Source of the DNA: Streptomyces bacillaris
Lineage (GTDB): Bacteria; Actinomycetota; Actinomycetes; Streptomycetales; Streptomycetaceae
NCBI RefSeq assembly: GCF_003268675.1
Contig: NZ_CP029378.1
Span: 248,001-312,000 of the forward strand
Reading direction: 5' to 3'
Length of the DNA stretch: 64,000 nt
The position numbers and the translations under genes are program-made. Below the pieces are notes generated by a model. The model was not told where the DNA came from. It saw nothing but the letters and a program-made list of their open reading frames with translations, and ran no database searches. Shown one piece after another: positions 10,296-19,095 of the stretch. Numbering within the stretch: position 1 is the first letter of the stretch; every line of letters begins with the position of its first letter.

Positions 10296-11097
10296 CCCCT
10301 CGGCGCCCTGCGCCGACGCTCCCTCGTCCCGGCTCCGCCCGCACACCCGCCGTCAGCCGTGGATCCTCACGTACCACTCGGTGACCGACACCGACGACGA
10401 CCCGTACGGCATCACCGTCTCCCCCCGCCGGCTCGCCGAACAGCTGGCGTGGCTGCGGAGCCGGGGACTGCGCGGGGTGGGGGTGGCGGAGCTGATGCGG
10501 GCCCATGCGGAGGGGCGGCGCGGGCTGGTGGGGCTGACCTTCGACGACGGGTACGCGGACTTCCTCCACGAAGCCCTGCCGGTGCTGCGCGGCCACGGCT
10601 GCACCGCGACCGTCTTCGTCCTCCCGGGGCGGCCCGGGGGCGTGAACGAGTGGGACCCACTGGGGCCGCGCAAGCCGCTGCTGACCCACGACGGGATCCG
10701 GCACCTCGCCCGGGCCGGGGTGGAGGTCGGTTCGCACGGTCTGCTCCACCGGGACCTCACCGCGCTGACGGACGAGGAGCTGCGCCACGAGACCGTCCGC
10801 AGCCGGGAGTTGATCGGTGACCTGACCGGCGAGCTGCCGGAGGGCTTCTGCTATCCGTACGGGACGCTCGACCGGCGGGTGATGGAGGCCGTCGGTTCCG
10901 CCGGGTACGGGTACGGCTGCGCGCTGGCCCCCGGTCCGCTGGTCAGCCGGTTCGCCCTTCCCCGTACCCACATCAGCCAGGCCGACCGGGGCGTCCGGCT
11001 CTGGGCCAAGGACCTGCGCCACGGGCTGCGGCACGGCGCGGTCCCCGGCTCCCGCTCCCGGACCGCCTCCCCGGTGCGGGCGGGAGGCACCCGGTGA
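10285..11097 (+). CDS. Polysaccharide deacetylase (CE4, NodB homology)
   Basis: 270 residues. CE4 motif 1 TFDDGYADF supplies the catalytic and metal-binding Asp pair. Motif 2 SHGLLHRDL supplies the two His metal ligands. Motif 3 is the CYPYGTLDR segment. These enzymes remove N-acetyl groups from polysaccharides using a divalent metal. There is no signal peptide or transmembrane segment, so it would act on cytoplasmic lipid-linked precursors, or be exported by an unseen route. The start overlaps the flippase stop. Confidence 0.9.
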   Translation: MAADPSAPCADAPSSRLRPHTRRQPWILTYHSVTDTDDDPYGITVSPRRLAEQLAWLRSRGLRGVGVAELMRAHAEGRRGLVGLTFDDGYADFLHEALPVLRGHGCTATVFVLPGRPGGVNEWDPLGPRKPLLTHDGIRHLARAGVEVGSHGLLHRDLTALTDEELRHETVRSRELIGDLTGELPEGFCYPYGTLDRRVMEAVGSAGYGYGCALAPGPLVSRFALPRTHISQADRGVRLWAKDLRHGLRHGAVPGSRSRTASPVRAGGTR

Positions 11098-12230
11098 GGG
11101 CGCTGCACATCATCACCGGGCTCGGGGTGGGCGGCGCCGAGCAGCAGTTGCGGCTGCTGCTGCGCCATCTGCCGGTGGAGTGCGACGTGGTGACGCTCAC
11201 CAACCCGGGCCCGGTGGCGGACGGGCTGCGGGCCGACGGCGTACGCGTCGTCCACCTGGGGATGCGCGGCAACCGGGACCTGTCGGCGGTCGGCCGGCTG
11301 ACCCGGCTGATCCGCGACGGCCGATACGACCTGGTCCACACCCATCTCTACCGGGCCTGTGTGTACGGGAGGGTCGCGGCGCGCCTCGCGGGGGTGCGGG
11401 CGGCCGTGGCGACCGAACACTCCCTGGGGCGCGCCGAGATCGAGGGCCGCCCGCTGACCCGGGGCATCCGCGCCCTGTACCTCTCCACCGAGCGGCTGGG
11501 CGCGGCCACGGTCGCCGTCTCCTCCACCGTGGCCGGGCGGCTGCGGGACTGGGGGGTGCCCGCCGAGCGGATCCGGCTGGTGCCCAACGGGATCGACGCG
11601 GACCGGTTCCGCTTCGACCCGGACCGGCGGCTCGCCGTGCGGGCGGCGCTGGGGATCCCCGAGGGCGCGTTCGTGGTCGGCGGGGTGGGGCGGCTGGTGC
11701 CGGGCAAGCGCTTCGACGTGGCCGTACGGGCGGTCGCCGCGCTGCCGGGGGTGTGGCTGCTGCTGGCCGGGGACGGGCCGGAGGCACCGGCGCTGCGGGC
11801 GCTGGCGGCCCGGCTCGGGGCCGCCGACCGCATCCGGCTGCTCGGGGAGTGCGGGGCGGAGGGGGGTGGTCCGGTCCCCGGGGTGCCCGCGCTGCTGAGC
11901 GCCGTGGACACCTTCGTGTCGACGTCCCGTGAGGAGTCGTTCGGGCTGGCCGCCGTGGAGGCGCTCGCCGCCGGACTGCCCGTGCTCCACGACGCCTGCC
12001 CGGCCATCGACGACCTGTCCGCCGCCCACGCCCCGGGGGCCACCCGGATCGCCGGGAGCCCCGACGAGCTGACCGCCGTGCTGCGGCAGCGGATACAGGC
12101 CTGTCCCGACCGCCGGCCGCCGCCCCGGGCCGTCGGCCACTACGACATCCGGCGCAGCAGCGAGCGCCTGATGGATGTGTACGCGTACGCCCTCGACACC
12201 GCCCCACCGAACCGGAGAACCCCTTCATGA
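11094..12230 (+). CDS. Family 4 glycosyltransferase
   Basis: 378 residues, GT-B fold. N-terminal RALHIITGLGVGGAEQQL is the classical GT4 opening. The donor domain has VGGVGRLVPGKRFD, then LLAGDGPEAPALR and the EX7E motif SREESFGLAAVEALAAG. It probably adds the second or a later sugar of the repeat unit. GTG start at 11094 overlaps the deacetylase stop (GTGA), and its own stop overlaps the next ATG. Confidence 0.9.
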   Translation: MRALHIITGLGVGGAEQQLRLLLRHLPVECDVVTLTNPGPVADGLRADGVRVVHLGMRGNRDLSAVGRLTRLIRDGRYDLVHTHLYRACVYGRVAARLAGVRAAVATEHSLGRAEIEGRPLTRGIRALYLSTERLGAATVAVSSTVAGRLRDWGVPAERIRLVPNGIDADRFRFDPDRRLAVRAALGIPEGAFVVGGVGRLVPGKRFDVAVRAVAALPGVWLLLAGDGPEAPALRALAARLGAADRIRLLGECGAEGGGPVPGVPALLSAVDTFVSTSREESFGLAAVEALAAGLPVLHDACPAIDDLSAAHAPGATRIAGSPDELTAVLRQRIQACPDRRPPPRAVGHYDIRRSSERLMDVYAYALDTAPPNRRTPS

Positions 12231-12904
12231 CCGACTCTCCCGAGCAGCAGCGACCCGTCGTCACGCGCCGTCGGCTGCGCACCGCCCTGACCCGGCTGCC
12301 CCAGTGGTGGCCCCTGCCCGTCTGTGTGGTGCTGGGCGCCGCGTCCGGGCTCTCGTACGGGCTGCTGGCGACCCCCCAGTACGAATCCACCAGCTACGCC
12401 ATGGCGGTCGCGGAGGACGAGACGAACCCGGCGGCCGCGCTCGGCTTCGCGCAGTCCTACGGGCGTCTCGTCACCAGCGACGCGACGCTCTCCTACGCGC
12501 AGGGCGCGGCCGGTGAGCCGATGCGCGCGCTCCGCTCCCAGGTGCGCTCCGAGACCTCCCCCGACTCGCCGATGATCGCGGTGACGGGCACGTCGGACAA
12601 GCCGGGCAAGGCGGCCGACATCGCCAACGCGGTGATCGAGGCGGTCATCGTGAGCAGCGGCCATGTCTCCAAGGACACCGGGGTGAAGCTGATCAAGTTC
12701 ACCCACGCCATGAAGCCGGACCAGCCGGTCTCGCCGTCGGTGCCGCTGGGCACCGCCGTGGGGGCGGCCGCGGGCGGGCTGCTCGGCGGGCTCGTGCTGC
12801 TGGTACGGCCCCGGCGTACCGAGCGGGCCGTCTCCGCCCCGGTGCCCGCGCCGGCCGCCGCCGAGGGCCACGCCCCCGCGGAGGAACGGGAGCTGGTGCG
12901 ATGA
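12227..12904 (+). CDS. Wzz/YveK-like polysaccharide chain-length or co-polymerase protein
   Basis: 225 residues: a short basic cytosolic N-terminus, one transmembrane helix (about 24-46, PLPVCVVLGAASGLSYGLLA), an external domain of about 120 residues, then a second transmembrane helix (about 171-190, Gly/Ala-rich) and a cytosolic basic tail (RPRRTER). This two-helix plan is that of Wzz/YveK proteins that set polymer length. No tyrosine-kinase domain is present here or next door. The operon position supports the call more than residue motifs do. Confidence 0.7.
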   Translation: MTDSPEQQRPVVTRRRLRTALTRLPQWWPLPVCVVLGAASGLSYGLLATPQYESTSYAMAVAEDETNPAAALGFAQSYGRLVTSDATLSYAQGAAGEPMRALRSQVRSETSPDSPMIAVTGTSDKPGKAADIANAVIEAVIVSSGHVSKDTGVKLIKFTHAMKPDQPVSPSVPLGTAVGAAAGGLLGGLVLLVRPRRTERAVSAPVPAPAAAEGHAPAEERELVR

Positions 12905-14049
12905 CGGCCGGCCGTGCGGGCCGTCTCTCGGTGACGCTCTGCCGGGACTTCCGGGAGTTCGGCGCGCTCGCCGGGGAGTGGGACGCGCTGCACCGGCGCT
13001 GCGCCACCGCCACCCCTTTCCAGAGCCATGCCTGGCTCCACTCGTGGTGGATCTCCTACGGCCAGGAGGGGCGGCTGCGGGTCCTGCTGGTGCGCCGGTC
13101 GGGGCGGCTGATCGGGGCGGCCCCGCTGATGCTGGCGCACCGCCCGATGCCGCTGCTGGTGCCGATGGGCGGGGCGATCTCCGACTTCTTCGACATCCTG
13201 GTGGACGAGGAGGAGGCCGGGTACGCGGTCGGGGCGCTCCAGCGCGGTCTGGACCGCGCGGCCCGGCACTGCGTGGTCGATCTGCGGGAGGTCCGCCCGG
13301 ACGCGTCGGCGCAGCTGCTGTTCGGCCGGTGGCCGGGTGCCCGGAGCCGGCTGACGGACTCGACGTGCATGGAGCTGCCCGCGCGTCCGCTCGGCGACCT
13401 GGTGGCGCGGCTCACCGGCTCGCGGGGCCAGCGGCTGCGGGCCAAGCTGCGCCGGATCGAGGCGCTGGGGGTGGAGGCCCGCAGGATTCCGCAGGACGGG
13501 GTCCCGGCGGCCGTCGGCACCCTGCTTCGCCTCCACGAACTCCAGTGGCGCGACCGGGGGGTCAACCCGGAGCATCTGCGGGCCCGGTTCTCCGACCATC
13601 TGGTCCGGTCGGTGGGCCGGATGGTCGGCGACGGTTCGGCCGCCGTCACCGAGTTCCGTATCGGCGGCGAGGTCGTGGCCGCCAATCTGTCGCTCCAGTC
13701 CGCGCGGCTGGCGGGCGGCTATCTGTACGGGGCGGACCCGGCGCTGCGGGAGCGGAAGGTCGATGTGTCGACCATGCTGCTGCGCGAGGTGTCCCAGCAG
13801 GCGTCGGACACCGGCCGGGAGGTGCTGAGCCTGCTGCGCGGCGCGGAGCAGTACAAGAACCACTGGCAGCCGGTGACGGTGGTCAACCAGCGGCTGCTGC
13901 TGGCCCGGCCGGGCCTGGAGCCGCTGCTGCGGCTGCGGGAGTCGCAGGTGGCGGTACGGGAGCGGGCGGTGGAGACCGTGAAGGCGCGGTTCCCCGCGGC
14001 CCGGGACTGGCACGAGCGCCTTACCACGCTTCCGGTCATCGGGCGGTGA
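12901..14049 (+). CDS. GNAT/FemAB-like acyltransferase (CelD/BioF2-type)
   Basis: 382 residues, one tandem-GNAT-like domain of the CelD/BcsL type. Seen are the early PFQSHAWLHSWWISYG segment, typical of these proteins, a central GQRLRAKLRRIEALG helix and the later LLRGAEQYKNHWQP region. CelD-like proteins are found in many polysaccharide operons and are thought to acylate the polymer or its precursor; the donor is unknown. Last gene of the operon: 140 bp then lead to the chaplin gene. ATG overlaps the previous stop. Confidence 0.8.
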   Translation: MTAGRAGRLSVTLCRDFREFGALAGEWDALHRRCATATPFQSHAWLHSWWISYGQEGRLRVLLVRRSGRLIGAAPLMLAHRPMPLLVPMGGAISDFFDILVDEEEAGYAVGALQRGLDRAARHCVVDLREVRPDASAQLLFGRWPGARSRLTDSTCMELPARPLGDLVARLTGSRGQRLRAKLRRIEALGVEARRIPQDGVPAAVGTLLRLHELQWRDRGVNPEHLRARFSDHLVRSVGRMVGDGSAAVTEFRIGGEVVAANLSLQSARLAGGYLYGADPALRERKVDVSTMLLREVSQQASDTGREVLSLLRGAEQYKNHWQPVTVVNQRLLLARPGLEPLLRLRESQVAVRERAVETVKARFPAARDWHERLTTLPVIGR

Positions 14050-14188
14050 GGCGGGCGGCGACAGGCCGCAGGACGGCCCGGGAGATTCCGCCCGGGTGAT
14101 GATCCGTTACCGTCCGGCGCCTGCCGCGTTGTCAGAGCGTGCGGGCCTCGTGCTCCGCAGCAACCCCCCTTTCTCACAAGGAGTTCTC

Positions 14189-14470
14189 ATGTCGCGTATG
14201 ACGAAGGTCGCCGCAGTGATGGCGGGCACCGGTGCCCTGGTCGCCGGCGGCGCCGGCCTGGCCGTTGCCGACTCGGGTGCGCAGGCCGCGGCCATCGGGT
14301 CCCCCGGTGTCGCCTCGGGCAACATCCTGCAGCTCCCGATCCACATCCCGGTCAACGTCTGCGGCAACACCGTCAACCTGGTCGGCGTGCTCAACCCGGC
14401 GTTCGGCAACACCTGCGTCAACGCCTCCGAGGGCCACGACGACAACGGTGACTACGGCTACGGCCGCTGA
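14189..14470 (+). CDS. Short chaplin (surface-active amyloid protein)
   Basis: 93 residues. A Sec signal peptide of about 27 residues (AVMAGTGALVAGGAGLAVAD) precedes one chaplin domain. The domain shows the family core: SGNILQLPIHIPVNVCGN, then NLVGVLNPAFGNTCVN, with two cysteines that form a disulfide. The tail is Asp/Gly/Tyr-rich. Short chaplins self-assemble into fibrils that lower surface tension and coat aerial hyphae. The ATG at 14189 has AAGGAG 5 bp upstream. No sortase motif is present, so it is the secreted, non-anchored type. Confidence 0.93.
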   Translation: MSRMTKVAAVMAGTGALVAGGAGLAVADSGAQAAAIGSPGVASGNILQLPIHIPVNVCGNTVNLVGVLNPAFGNTCVNASEGHDDNGDYGYGR

Positions 14471-14482
14471 TCCCCCGCTCCA

Positions 14483-14531
14483 CAGCGCAACGGCCGGCTC
14501 CCTCCTCCCGGAGGGGCCGGCCGTTGCGCTG
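14483..14531. terminator. Bidirectional terminator between chaplin and tyrosinase genes
   Basis: A perfect 16-bp stem (14483-14498 with 14516-14531, arm CAGCGCAACGGCCGGC) with a 17-base loop lies between the two convergent stop codons and can serve both strands. Confidence 0.85.
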
Positions 14532-14538
14532 TGCGCGC

Positions 14539-15402
14539 TCAGGCGTAGCGGTAGACCTTGCTGTGGTCGAGGAGCGCGCGCGGGGTCACGTTCCACGGAG
14601 GCATCGGATCGTCCAGCCCGAAGACGTGGCGGCGCTCGCGGCCCGGCGCGTCGGGCTTGCGGCCCGGCACATAGGCCGACTTGGGGTGCGCCTTCCGCCA
14701 GCGGTCCCAGAGCAGGTCGATGAAGGAGTGGTGGAGCCAGAACACCGGGTCCTCCGGGGAGGCGGCCCCGGCCATCGGGCCGCCGACCCACTGGTGGACC
14801 CGGTTGTGGTTGGCGACCGGGCGCACCCGGTGGATGCCCCAGCCCTCGATGCGGTTGCGGAACCCCTCGGTGCTGACGCTGTTCCAGGGTTCGGTGTCGT
14901 AGACGGGGTCCTTGAGGGCCCGGGCCACGTCGTCGGCGGTGGGCAGGGAGACCGGGTCGCGGCCGGGCCGGCCGAAGTTGCGGGTCAGCCAGTTCTGGTC
15001 GGTGATCCCGGCGCCCACCTTCCAGTTGCCCGCGTCGTAGGCGAACGGGCCGGTCATGACGCGGCGGTCCCCGGGCCTGCCGTTGCCGCCGAGGAAGTCC
15101 TCCGCCCAGAGCGACGAGGTGGTCGAGCGGTCCTGGGTCCAGTCCCAGTAGGGCACGCTCACCCCGGGGTCGACGGCCTGGAGGGCCCGTTCGAACTCCA
15201 GCAGGTAGCGGCGGTGCCAGGGGAAGAACGAGGGCGTCATATGGGCGGGGCGCGACCGGTTCTCGGTGTCCATGACGTAGTACTCGCGGTGCATGACGAC
15301 GAAGTCGTCGTAGCGGCCCGAGCGCTTGATCTTCAGGATCGCGTCGACGAGGCGGCGCTTCTCGGTCCGCGTAAGGTCGCGCTGGTTCTTGCGGGTGTAC
15401 AC
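14539..15402 (-). CDS. melC2: Tyrosinase MelC2 (melanin formation)
   Basis: 287 residues, slightly longer than the typical 273-275. Type-3 copper centre: CuA histidines in FVVMHREYYV and FFPWHRRYLLEFE, CuB histidines in NHNRVHQWVGG and FWLHHSFIDLLWDRW. It oxidises tyrosine and DOPA to quinones, giving extracellular melanin. It has no signal peptide, as is known for MelC2, which leaves the cell in complex with MelC1. GTG at 15402 is preferred, with AGGAGG 10 bp upstream. Second gene of the melC operon, 91 bp after melC1. Confidence 0.95.
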   Translation of the reverse strand: MYTRKNQRDLTRTEKRRLVDAILKIKRSGRYDDFVVMHREYYVMDTENRSRPAHMTPSFFPWHRRYLLEFERALQAVDPGVSVPYWDWTQDRSTTSSLWAEDFLGGNGRPGDRRVMTGPFAYDAGNWKVGAGITDQNWLTRNFGRPGRDPVSLPTADDVARALKDPVYDTEPWNSVSTEGFRNRIEGWGIHRVRPVANHNRVHQWVGGPMAGAASPEDPVFWLHHSFIDLLWDRWRKAHPKSAYVPGRKPDAPGRERRHVFGLDDPMPPWNVTPRALLDHSKVYRYA

Positions 15403-15493
15403 CGGTTCTGGTCCTCCTGGTTCACATGCGGTGCGACGTTCACTTGCCGTCCGGCGCCCCCGTGGGGCGCGGTCCCTGCGTGCGGTGTGCCGC

Positions 15494-15964
15494 TCACCGG
15501 TGGTGCGACGCGGGCAGCGCCAGGCGGGCGGTGCCCAGCTCGTCCACGGCGGCGCGGGCCGTCTCGCGGAGCGTGGGGAACGACTCGTAGTGCGTGACAT
15601 CGCTGAGGTAGGTGCCGTCCGCGCGGCGCATGACGTGCAGCGGGCGGCCGTCGATGCGGATCTCGGCCACCGGCTCGGCGTGGTGCGCCCCGCCGCCCGG
15701 TCCGGCGGCCGGGACCAGGACGCTCACGCCGCCGCGGATCTCCCGGCCCCGGTACATCTCGGCGAACTCCTCGGCCCCGGCGGCCCCGGCGGCAGCGTGG
15801 CCGGGGCCCTGTACGGGGGCGGGGGCGGCGTCCTGGCGGTGGTCGTGGAGCGGGATGAGGACCGCGGCGGTGCCCGCGGCCACGACGGCGGTGAAGCCGG
15901 TCCGCAGGAGGATCCGGCGCGACGGACCGCGCGGTGCGTCGCCCGCATCGGTGGTTCGGCTCAT
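15494..15964 (-). CDS. melC1: MelC1, tyrosinase copper chaperone/secretion partner
   Basis: 156 residues. The twin-arginine-type signal (SRRILLRTGFTAVVAAGTAA) is followed by a His-containing Ala/Pro-rich stretch and the MelC1 domain with YRGREIRGG, IDGRPLHVMRRADGTYLS and DVTHYESFPT. MelC1 binds apo-tyrosinase, delivers copper and carries the complex out through Tat. First gene of melC1-melC2. The 214-bp gap upstream separates it from the divergent P450 gene. Confidence 0.93.
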   Translation of the reverse strand: MSRTTDAGDAPRGPSRRILLRTGFTAVVAAGTAAVLIPLHDHRQDAAPAPVQGPGHAAAGAAGAEEFAEMYRGREIRGGVSVLVPAAGPGGGAHHAEPVAEIRIDGRPLHVMRRADGTYLSDVTHYESFPTLRETARAAVDELGTARLALPASHHR

Positions 15965-16178
15965 GGATGACTGCCTCTCGTTGGCTCGTCCGAGGTGCTG
16001 TTGCTCGCGATGGTGGCAACGAGGGGGCGGCGAATCGGTTCTCCCGGCCGCTGCGTCGTCCGCGTTCCGTCAAACGCGTGACCGTGCACGGCCATCCGCG
16101 CCGGAGGCACGCGTCGCGCGGTCCGCCCCGCGCGCCGGAGCCGACGATGGCCTGGCGAACTCGTGGAGGTGGATGGGG

Positions 16179-17453
16179 ATGACCGTTACCGATCAGGTGT
16201 CCGACGACCGTGCGGCACACCGTGATCTCGCCGACCCGGCCTTCTGGCAGCTGCCGCGCCCGGAGCGGCTGGCCGCCTTCGCCCGGCTGCGGGAGCTGGA
16301 GGCGCCCGTACTGTTCACGCCCCGGCCGGGCACCGCCCGTACCTCCGGAAAGCCGTTCTACGCCCTGGTGCGCCACGCGGACGTGATGACCGCGAGCCGC
16401 ACCCCGAAGGTCTTCGCGAGTGCTCCGGGGGCCACCACCCCGGAGCCGGCCGGGTGGGCGAAGGCGCTCTTCGGGAACTCGATGGTGAACATGGACGGGG
16501 CCGAGCACGCGGCGCTGCGCCGGATCATCTCGCGGCGCTTCACGCCCCGGCTGCTGGCCGCCACCGAGGAGAACATCGGCCGTCTCGCCGGGCGCCTGGT
16601 GGACGAGATGATCGCCGAGCGGCCGGGCGACTTCATGCCGTCGGCGGCCTCGCGGCTGCCCCTGGAGGTGATCTGCGACCTGATGGGCATCCCGGCCGAG
16701 CACCGGCCGCGGATCGCCGCCCAGATCGACCACGCCTCGGAGCAGGTGGGCGTCGAGCGCCGGGGCCGGCTGCGGATCCCCGGCCGGGGGACCGCCTCGC
16801 TCGCCATGATGCAGCTCGTCATGGCACGGCTGGCCCGGGAGCGCCGCCGCCGTCCGCAGGACGACCTGGTCTCGGCGCTGGTGCGGGCGGACGTCGACGG
16901 TGAGGGGCTCTCCTCGCGGGAGCTGGGCGCCTTCTTCTCGCTGCTGCTGGTGGCCGGGGTCGAGACCACCCGTAACGCGATCGCGCACGGGGTGTCGCTG
17001 CTGGACCGGCATCCGGAGCAGCGGGAGCTGCTCCGGTCGGACTTCGAGCGGTACATCGGCGGTGCGGTGGAGGAAATCGTCCGCCATTCGACGCCCATCA
17101 TCCAGTTCCGCAGGACCGTCGTTTCGGAATTCGAGCTGGGCGGCCGGACCTTTCTCCCCGGCGAGAAAGTCGCACTGCTCTACGCCTCCGCCAATCGCGA
17201 TGAAGCGGTTTTCACCCGTCCGGATCTCTTCGACATCACCCGGTCGCCGAATCCGCACCTCGGTTACGGGGGCGGGGGCCCGCACCATTGCCTCGGCGTC
17301 CATCTGGCCAGGCTCGAAATGACGGCCCTGTTCCGGGAACTGCTCACCCGACGGACCGTCATCCGGCGGACCGGCGAACCGAGACTGGTGGATTCGAATT
17401 TCGACAACCGGGTCGGTTCCCTGCCTCTCTCCATGGGCCCGACGGTCACCTGA
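16179..17453 (+). CDS. Cytochrome P450, CYP124/125/142-like class
   Basis: 424 residues. I-helix AGVETTRNAIAHG, K-helix ExxR in VEEIVRHSTP (about 298-302) and heme loop YGGGGPHHCLGVHLAR with proximal Cys371. The AG(x)ETTRN I-helix, FRRTVVSEFELGG, ASANRDE and NPHLGYGGGGPHHCLG patterns are those of the bacterial steroid/branched-lipid omega-hydroxylase group, although the substrate here is unproven. No ferredoxin or reductase gene is adjacent. Start ATG 16179 is preferred over 16173 because GGAGG lies 9 bp upstream. Soluble, cytosolic. Confidence 0.9.
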   Translation: MTVTDQVSDDRAAHRDLADPAFWQLPRPERLAAFARLRELEAPVLFTPRPGTARTSGKPFYALVRHADVMTASRTPKVFASAPGATTPEPAGWAKALFGNSMVNMDGAEHAALRRIISRRFTPRLLAATEENIGRLAGRLVDEMIAERPGDFMPSAASRLPLEVICDLMGIPAEHRPRIAAQIDHASEQVGVERRGRLRIPGRGTASLAMMQLVMARLARERRRRPQDDLVSALVRADVDGEGLSSRELGAFFSLLLVAGVETTRNAIAHGVSLLDRHPEQRELLRSDFERYIGGAVEEIVRHSTPIIQFRRTVVSEFELGGRTFLPGEKVALLYASANRDEAVFTRPDLFDITRSPNPHLGYGGGGPHHCLGVHLARLEMTALFRELLTRRTVIRRTGEPRLVDSNFDNRVGSLPLSMGPTVT

Positions 17454-17577
17454 TCGGACCTTTCACGACGGCGAAATGCGATAAATGGACCATTCTGTTC
17501 GCACGTCATGCAGGATGGTGAAACCCTCGTCGCACCGGGCCGTACCGGCCGGAATTTCCTTTCAGCCAGGAGGAGTC

Positions 17578-18837
17578 ATGCCGGCCAAGCGCCGACTCAT
17601 CACCACATGTATCGCCGCGGCCGTTCTCAGCCTGCTGGCAGGCGGGGGCATCGCGGGCCAGCCGCCACCGGGCACCGACTCCGTGGACAGCGCCTCCCCG
17701 GGGCCGCAGGGCAGCCGGGGCCCCGGCACCACGGCCCACGGCGCCTATCTGGACTACGGGCCCGCCGGAGTGCGCAGGATGGACGAGCTGTCCCGCTGGC
17801 TCGGCGGCGCCGAGCTGCGGGTGGGCCACACCTACCTGCCGGGCGACCTGTGGGTGAACATCGAGGGCGCCCCCGAGTTCCTGGAGTCCTGGGCTAAGTG
17901 GCGCAAGGCGGACGAGGACCGGATGTTCGTCCTCAACGTCCCCATGCTGGAGCGGAACGAGCAGCGCGTCCCGGACGCCCGGGTCCGCCGGCTGCTCCGG
18001 GCGGGCGCGGCGGGCGACTTCGACCAGCACTTCACCAGGCTGGCGGAGCGGCTGGTCTCGCTGGGCGTGCCGGACACGGTGATCGTGCTCGGCTGGGAGA
18101 TGAACGGCACCACCTACACCCACCGCTGCGGCCCCGATCCTGCCTCGTGGAAGAGGTACTGGCAGCGGATCGTGGCGGCGATGCGGGAGGTGCCCGGGCA
18201 GGAGTTCCGTTTCGACTTCACGCCCAGCCGGGGCCTGGACGCGGTGCCCTGGACCGCGTGCTACCCCGGTGACGACGTGGTCGACATCATCGGCATGGAC
18301 TCCTACGACCAGCCGCCGGGCCGGACCTTCGACGACCAGGTCAACGATCCGTACGGGCTGCAGAAGCACGTGGACTTCGCGGCCGAGCGCGGCAAGCCGA
18401 TCTCCTTCCCGGAGTGGGGGCTCTTCCGCAACGGTGACAACCCGGAGTACATGCGGCGGATGCTCGACTGGATCGACCGGCACCAGCCGGTGTACCAGAC
18501 GATCACCGACTACTGCCCGCACGGGGTGTGGCAGTGCCGGAGCAACCCCCGCTCCACCCAGGTGTACCGGACGAAGCTGGCGGAGATGGCCGCGCCGGTG
18601 CGGCCCGCCCCGAGCCCGACCCCGACGCCCACGCCGACGGTCCCGGCTCCGACGCCGACGGTGCCCCCGGTCGACCCGACGCCGCCCGCCCCGCCGACCG
18701 TGCCGCCCACGCCGACGGCTCCGCCGACACCTGTGGCTCCCGAGCCGCCGACGGGCCGCGAGTGGTGCGTCACCGTGCCGTTCGGGGACTGGCTGAGCCA
18801 GTGGCTCAAGGACCGGAAGTTCTGCTTCCGATTCTGA
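17578..18837 (+). CDS. Secreted GH26-like glycoside hydrolase with Pro/Thr linker
   Basis: 419 residues. Signal peptide about 1-30. The catalytic domain (about 55-340) has an acid/base candidate Glu174 in LGWEMNGTTY and a nucleophile candidate Glu279 in FPEWGLFRNG, the GH26 arrangement (beta-mannanase and related retaining enzymes). A 55-residue linker of Pro-Thr-Pro repeats (about 343-397) leads to a 20-residue tail with two Cys (GREWCVTVPF and KFCFRF) that may be disulfide-bonded. GGAGGAG precedes the ATG. It may act on the polysaccharide made upstream; this is inference. Confidence 0.8.
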   Translation: MPAKRRLITTCIAAAVLSLLAGGGIAGQPPPGTDSVDSASPGPQGSRGPGTTAHGAYLDYGPAGVRRMDELSRWLGGAELRVGHTYLPGDLWVNIEGAPEFLESWAKWRKADEDRMFVLNVPMLERNEQRVPDARVRRLLRAGAAGDFDQHFTRLAERLVSLGVPDTVIVLGWEMNGTTYTHRCGPDPASWKRYWQRIVAAMREVPGQEFRFDFTPSRGLDAVPWTACYPGDDVVDIIGMDSYDQPPGRTFDDQVNDPYGLQKHVDFAAERGKPISFPEWGLFRNGDNPEYMRRMLDWIDRHQPVYQTITDYCPHGVWQCRSNPRSTQVYRTKLAEMAAPVRPAPSPTPTPTPTVPAPTPTVPPVDPTPPAPPTVPPTPTAPPTPVAPEPPTGREWCVTVPFGDWLSQWLKDRKFCFRF

Positions 18838-18871
18838 CCGTGCCCGGGGGACGCCCACCACGCCCATGAAA

Positions 18872-18905
18872 ACGGCTCCGGCCTCCTCTCGGGGGCCGGA
18901 GCCGT
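18872..18905 (+). terminator. Hairpin after the GH26-like gene
   Basis: Perfect 12-bp stem ACGGCTCCGGCC (18872-18883) with its complement (18894-18905), loop of 10, 34 bp after the stop codon. No T tract. Confidence 0.75.
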
Positions 18906-19095
18906 CCACCCACACGGTCCAGCGCGGGGGCAGGGGGACAGAGCAACCGCTCGTCACTCCCCCAACGGGGGCGCGCCCCGCCGCGTGACGCCGCCGAACG
19001 GGCGAAAAGGACCCCGTGCGGAACCCGGTCGGCAGACGGCCCGGTGCGCACTCGGGACGGACGCGCGACCATGGAAACCTACAGATGGTGGTGAG

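Noticed and set aside
8031..10346. 771-codon minus-strand frame over the flippase
   Set aside because: Low-complexity Gly/Arg/His composition; the plus frame is a clear membrane flippase.
18600..18740. PT-repeat DNA as a possible CRISPR or satellite array
   Set aside because: The repeats are in-frame Pro-Thr codons of the hydrolase linker, irregular and without spacers.
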